NCBI GenBank assembly: GCA_963702525.1
Contig: CAVPCY010000013.1
Coordinates: forward strand, 186,001-250,000
Length of the DNA: 64,000 nt
Direction: 5' to 3'
DNA from: CAVPCY01 sp963702525
GTDB taxonomy: Bacteria; Actinomycetota; Coriobacteriia; Anaerosomatales; PHET01
A program made the translations under genes and the position numbers. Positions 59,682-64,000 of the stretch are shown piece by piece (positions within the stretch are counted from its first letter, which is position 1; the number at the start of each line of letters is the position of its first letter). The notes below the pieces were generated by a model. The model ran no database searches and was not told the DNA's origin. It worked only from the letters and a program-made list of their open reading frames with translations.

Positions 59682-60942
59682 ATGTCGGACCGCGAGTATC
59701 TGTTCACCTCAGAATCGGTGACCGAGGGTCATCCGGACAAGATGTGCGACGCCATCTCGGACGCCGTGCTCGACGCGATCATCGCCCGCGAAGCGGAGCT
59801 GGCCGCCGAGGGCTTCGTGTCGTCCGCCGGCACCAAGGCCGATCCGAGCTACGTGCGCGGCGGTATCGAGACGTTCACCACGACCGGCCAGGTGATCGTC
59901 GGTGGCGAGATACGCACTCACGCCTACGTCGACATCCACTCGATCGTGCGCCGCGTCGTTGACGAGATCGGCTACAACCGCGCGAAGTACGGCTTCGACG
60001 CCGAGACGTGCGGCGTGCTCGTCGCGGTGCACGAGCAGAGCCCCGACATCGCGCAGGGCGTGGACGAGTCGTTCGAGGTTCAGCATGGCGCCGGGGCCGA
60101 CCCCCTCGATCTTATCGGTGCCGGTGACCAGGGCATGATGTTCGGCTACGCCTGCAACGAGACCTCGCAGCTCATGCCGATGCCGATCTACCTCGCGCAC
60201 CGTCTGGCCGAGCGCCTAACCGCCGTCCGCAAGGCCGACGTGCTGGACTACTTGCGGCCTGACGGCAAGACGCAGGTCACCGTCCGCTATGTCGACGGCA
60301 AGCCCGTAGGGGTGGACAAGATCCTCATCTCGACGCAGCACGCCGATGGCGTCGATATCGAGAACCTGCTTCGCCCCGACCTCATCGAGCACGTCATCAA
60401 GCCCGTGTTCGAAGAGGAGGGACTCGAATACAGGCAGGCCGAGATCTTCGTCAACCCCACCGGCCGTTTCGTTATCGGCGGACCCGATGGGCGACGCCGG
60501 CCTCACCGGACGCAAGATCATCGTCGACACCTACGGCGGCATGGGTCGCCACGGCGGCGGCGCGTTCTCGGGTAAGGACTGCACCAAGGTGGACCGGTCG
60601 GCTGCCTACGCGGCTCGCTGGGTCGCGAAGAACATCGTGGCCGCGGGCCTGGCCGACCGTTGCGAGCTCGAGCTGGCGTACGCCATCGGCGTGGCACACC
60701 CGCTTTCGGTCATGATCGAGACCTTCGGGACAGAGAAGGTCCCGGTCGAGGCGATCGAGAAGGCCGTCTCCGAGACGTTCGACCTTCGCCCCGGCGCCAT
60801 CATCCGCGACCTCGACCTGCGCCGCCCCATCTATCGCAAGACCTCCGCGTACGGGCACTTCGGCCGCTCGGACAAGGACTTCACCTGGGAGCGCACCGAC
60901 CGTGCCCAGGCCCTCGCAGAGGCCGCAGGGCTGAGCGAGTAG
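59682..60942 (+). CDS. metK: S-adenosylmethionine synthetase (frameshifted)
   Basis: Makes SAM from methionine and ATP. ATG 59682 has AAGGAGG five bases upstream. Motifs are LFTSESVTEGHPDKMCDAIS, GAGDQGMMFGYACNET and PDGKTQVTV, then after a frameshift near 60488 GLTGRKIIVDTYGGMGRHGG, GGGAFSGKDCTKVDRSAAY and TSAYGHFGR. Length is about 420 residues, somewhat longer than the usual 385-400. It is controlled by the SAM riboswitch. Confidence 0.96.
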
Positions 60943-60959
60943 TCGCGCATCCTCGCGTG

Positions 60960-60994
60960 AGGCCGCCGGCGTCGCGAGTCGATGTCGGCGGCCT
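60960..60994 (+). terminator. Hairpin after metK
   Basis: AGGCCGCCG (60960-60968) pairs with CGGCGGCCT (60986-60994), nine perfect pairs, followed by TCGCTATTCTT. It is a likely terminator although the T-run is interrupted. Confidence 0.65.
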
Positions 60995-61043
60995 TCGCTA
61001 TTCTTGACGCAGAGTCCAGCGCCGATCAGGACGGAGGCACAAG

Positions 61044-63290
61044 GTGCGGGTTGCGCACGTCATAGTCGACATCCCCACCAGCGCACTCGACTCTCCGTTC
61101 GACTACGCCGTCCCTTCCCATATGGACGCCGCAGGTGGGCTCGTGCGTGCTCGTCGACTTCGGGCATCGACCGGCCGTGGGCTACGTCGTGAGACTCGCC
61201 GACCACAGCGACGTCGCTTCCCTCAGACCGTTGAAGGCGGTTCTCGGCGGACCCTTCTTCACGCGTGAGTCCGCTTGCGTTGCGGAGTGGATTGCAGCGG
61301 AGTACCTTTGCCCGCTCTCCGAGTCCGTGAAGCTGTTCACGCCTCCGGGCGGCACACCGAGGGCCGTGCGTTCCTCCGACAAGGACGGAACCCCGGTCTG
61401 GTCGCTGCAGCTTCCCGGGGCGGGACCGGTCGACGATCGGTGGGCACTGGCCGGGCCCAACGCCGAGTCCACGAAGCTTCGCGCCAACGCCACCACGCAG
61501 CGCGCGGTACTCGACGCTTTGCGAAGCGGTCCGGTCCGCGTTGCTGAGCTCTCCGCTGATCTGGGATCGGTCGACTCCGCCTTGCGGGCTCTCGAGCGGG
61601 TCGGGGCGGTGACGATCGAACGCAGGCGACGGATGCGAGCCGCGCTCGCCGCTGAGCGCCCCGCCCCGAGGCACGAGCGGCTCTCGGCAGGGCAGCAGGA
61701 GGCGATTCGCGCCATCTCGGATGCGATCAGCGGCGGCGGAGACGTCGTCTTGCTCGACGGGGTGACGGGCTCGGGAAAGACCGAGGTGTATCTTCGCGCG
61801 ATCGAGCGGGTCATCAGCGACGGCGGCAGCGCATGCGTGCTCGTGCCGGAGATCTCGCTCACGCCACAGACCGTCGGCCGCTTTCGCTCGAGGTTCGGCG
61901 ACGACGTTGCCGTACTCCACTCGCGCCTCTCAACAGGGGAACGGTTCGACCAATGGGACCGGCTCAGGAGCGGGGACGCTCACATCGTCGTGGGCGCGAG
62001 ATCGGCGCTCTTCGCTCCGCTCGAGGAGTTGCGGCTCATCGTCATCGATGAGGAGCACGAATCATCGTACAAGCAAGGTTCGTCGCCGCGGTACCACGCG
62101 CGAGACGTCGCCGTCCGGCTGGCTCAGGCCCACGGCGCCGCGCTCGTCCTCGGCAGCGCGAGCCCCAGCATGGAATCCCGTCACCGGTGCGACACGGGTC
62201 GAGTGGAAGCGCGTGTTCCTGCCGGAGCGAGTCACAGGGCGGGGGCTTCCCGAGGTGAAGGTCGTCGACCTCGCCGCTGAGTTCACCGCAGGGAATCGGT
62301 CGATGTTCTCACGGGAGCTGGCCTCGGCGCTCACCGCAGTCCGCGACGCGAAAGAGAAGGCCGTCCTCTTCCTCAACCGCCGAGGATTCGCGTCCTTTCT
62401 TCTGTGTCGCGAATGCGGATACGTCCCTACCTGCGATTCGTGTTCGATCTCGATGACGTACCACGACACGGGCTCTCGACTCGCCTGTCACCACTGCGGT
62501 GCGACCCGACCGGTGCCTGCCGACGTGTCCGCAGTGCGGCAGCCCGTACCTTCGTCAGTTCGGTGCAGGGACTCAGCGCGTCGAAACCGAGCTTTCGGTC
62601 CTGTGCCCAGACTGGCCGATCGTGCGAATGGACGCGGACACGACTAAGGGCAAGGGGGCTCACGAGCGTAGCCTTGCCGCCTTCGAATCGCTGCCTTCGG
62701 GCGTGCTCCTCGGAACGCAGATGATCGCAAAGGGGCTCGACTACCCCGAAGTGACACTCGTGGGTGTGATCTCGGCGGATGTGACACTCAACCTGCCCGA
62801 CTTCAGGGCGGGGGAGCGCACCTACCAGCTCCTCGAGCAGGTGGCCGGCCGCGCAGGACGCGGTGAACGACGTGGCCGCGTGGTGATTCAGACGTACTGG
62901 CCCGAGCACACCGCGATCCTTGCGGCCGCCGCCCACGACTCCGCGCTGTTCTACGCCCCCGAAGCCGTGCTTCGCGCTTCGATGGGCTATCCGCCATATC
63001 GGCCGGCTGGCCAACGTCATCGTGCGAGGCCGCTCGCGAAGCGAAGTCGCCGCACATGCTCAGGCCGTCGCGTCCGCACTCACGGACTCAGCTTCCGCGC
63101 AGTTGGCACGTCCTTGGACCGAGTCCATGCCCCCTTGGACGTCTCAAGGGCGTTTGGCGATGGCACGTGCTCATCAAGGCGCCTGAGGATGCGGAGCTCT
63201 CTACGACCGCTCGCGGAGACGCTTGCGAAGATCTCGACGCCACGAGACGTGACGATCGGCGTGGACGTCGACCCAGTCGATCTGCTCTGA
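61044..63290 (+). CDS. priA: Primosomal protein N' / replication restart helicase PriA (frameshifted)
   Basis: 3'-to-5' helicase that reloads the replisome at stalled forks. It starts at GTG 61044 (VRVAHVIVDIPTSALDSPFD) with GGAGG upstream. Shifts near 61140, 62175, 62520, 62998 and 63100-63190 follow. Recognisable parts are LLDGVTGSGKTEVYLRAI (Walker A), VIDEEHESSYKQ (DEEH box), the zinc cysteines in CRECGYVPTCDSC, LACHHCG and CPQCGS, GTQMIAKGLDYPEVTLVGV and QVAGRAGRGERRG. The last piece ends DVTIGVDVDPVDLL. About 749 residues. The priA-def-fmt order is conserved in many bacteria. Confidence 0.92.
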
Positions 63291-63403
63291 ACTGCGCGTG
63301 AGGCCTCGCTCCATCGGCTGGTATGATGGGCCCATTGAGACTGTCTGCCGAGCGGGCGTGAAGCCGCGCGGTGATTCCTGAGAGGTGCAGGTAGAGAAGC
63401 CCC

Positions 63404-63925
63404 ATGGATGTTCTGGCACACCCCAGCCCGGCTCTGGGCGTTCGAGCGCACGAGGTCGACCCCACCAGCGACGAGACCCTGCAGGATCTTGTCGTCGCCA
63501 TGGCCCGGGCGATGTACGAAGCTCCGGGCATTGGACTGGCCGCAACGCAGATCGGCGTCATGAAGCGGGTCATCATCTACGACCTTGACGAGGACGGCAA
63601 GGCCCTCGTCGCGCTGTGCAACCCGGAGATCATCGAGCGCAGCGAGGAGTGCCTGACCGACGACGAGGGTTGCCTGTCGGTTCCCGGCATCACCGTACCG
63701 GTCAACCGTGCCTGCGAGATCACGTGTGAGGCGCTCACGCTGAATGGCACGCCGGTTCGAATCAAGGCCGAGGGGCTTCACGCCAGACTGCTGCAACACG
63801 AGGTCGACCACCTGGACGGGCTCCTGATCATCGACAGAGCAGACCCCGACGAACGCAGGTCCGCGTTGCGACGATACCGGGAAGCCGTCGACAAGGGCGC
63901 GAAGCCGGGCCAGACCAGCATCTAG
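63404..63925 (+). CDS. def: Peptide deformylase
   Basis: Removes the formyl group from nascent proteins. It is 173 residues from ATG 63404. The three motifs are GIGLAATQIG, EGCLSVPG (metal cysteine) and QHEVDHLDG (HExxH type). It is intact and lies before fmt, its functional counterpart. Confidence 0.96.
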   Translation: MDVLAHPSPALGVRAHEVDPTSDETLQDLVVAMARAMYEAPGIGLAATQIGVMKRVIIYDLDEDGKALVALCNPEIIERSEECLTDDEGCLSVPGITVPVNRACEITCEALTLNGTPVRIKAEGLHARLLQHEVDHLDGLLIIDRADPDERRSALRRYREAVDKGAKPGQTSI

Positions 63926-63948
63926 CATCTCCTCGGGGGGAGGGATTC

Positions 63949-64000
63949 GTGCGCGTCGTGTTCATGGGGACGCCGGAGTTCGCCGTTCCACCCCTTCTTG
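63949..64000 (+). CDS. fmt: Methionyl-tRNA formyltransferase (3' partial)
   Basis: Formylates initiator Met-tRNA. Only the first 17 residues are in the window, from GTG 63949 with GGGGGGAGGG upstream: VRVVFMGTPEFAVPPLL, a precise match to the Fmt N-terminus. Confidence 0.9.
   Translation, partial: MRVVFMGTPEFAVPPLL

Overview
This is a 64 kb chromosomal window from a high-GC bacterium. The gene content and order suggest an uncultured Actinomycetota lineage, possibly Coriobacteriia-like; that placement is inferred from recalled families (DUF6504 beside DnaE2, a CGAAC-N4-GTTCG LexA box, overlapping GTGA/ATGA junctions, frequent GTG starts) and was not computed. It looks like core genome: dense, mostly plus-strand operons of housekeeping genes, with no insertion sequence, prophage or CRISPR array visible. 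Many genes are broken by single-base frameshifts, several at G/C homopolymers and most in single-copy essential genes. I read these as sequencing or assembly errors. Those genes are annotated end to end, with the approximate shift positions given.

Layout: (1) 1-7273, the membrane half of respiratory complex I (nuoJKLMN), preceded by an unusual fusion of a GltD-like flavoprotein to a NuoI-like 2x[4Fe-4S] domain. (2) 7538-9879, a small FlgM-like protein, a small YggT-like membrane protein and a PilB/GspE ATPase. (3) 9880-19054, nucleoside salvage (deoB, pdp), a DHH-CBS-nucleotidyltransferase, an M50 protease, trpS, scpAB and rluB. (4) 19055-22119, late cobalamin assembly (cobU, cobT, cobS, cobC). 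(5) 22214-33130, hisC, tyrA, aroA, cmk, plsC, ispH, a DUF512 Fe-S protein, der, plsY, gpsA and rpe. (6) 33187-36852, a complete riboflavin operon (ribD-ribE-ribBA-ribH) behind an FMN riboswitch. (7) 37170-43973, iscR-iscS-iscU-mnmA, then a PHP phosphatase, Nif3, a zinc-ribbon protein, RNase H and queD. (8) 43974-44453, a non-coding stretch that may encode a structured RNA on the minus strand. (9) 44454-51305, a DtxR regulator, then an SOS mutagenesis module (LexA box, DUF6504 protein, DnaE2, convergent DinB) and endonuclease IV. (10) 51421-54898, a long acidic protein with a four-cysteine tail followed by a ChlI-ChlD-type cobaltochelatase subunit. (11) 54941-58846 on the minus strand, RNase P RNA, glnS, tRNA-Glu, tRNA-Gln and gltX. 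(12) 58912-64000, a PsiE-like protein, a SAM-I riboswitch with terminator and metK, then priA, def and the start of fmt.

Several neighbourhoods make functional sense. IscS supplies sulfur both to IscU and to MnmA. The cobalamin genes fit the cobaltochelatase subunit further along. Each of the two tRNAs for Glu and Gln lies beside one of the two related synthetases. The SOS promoter places the error-prone polymerase under damage control.
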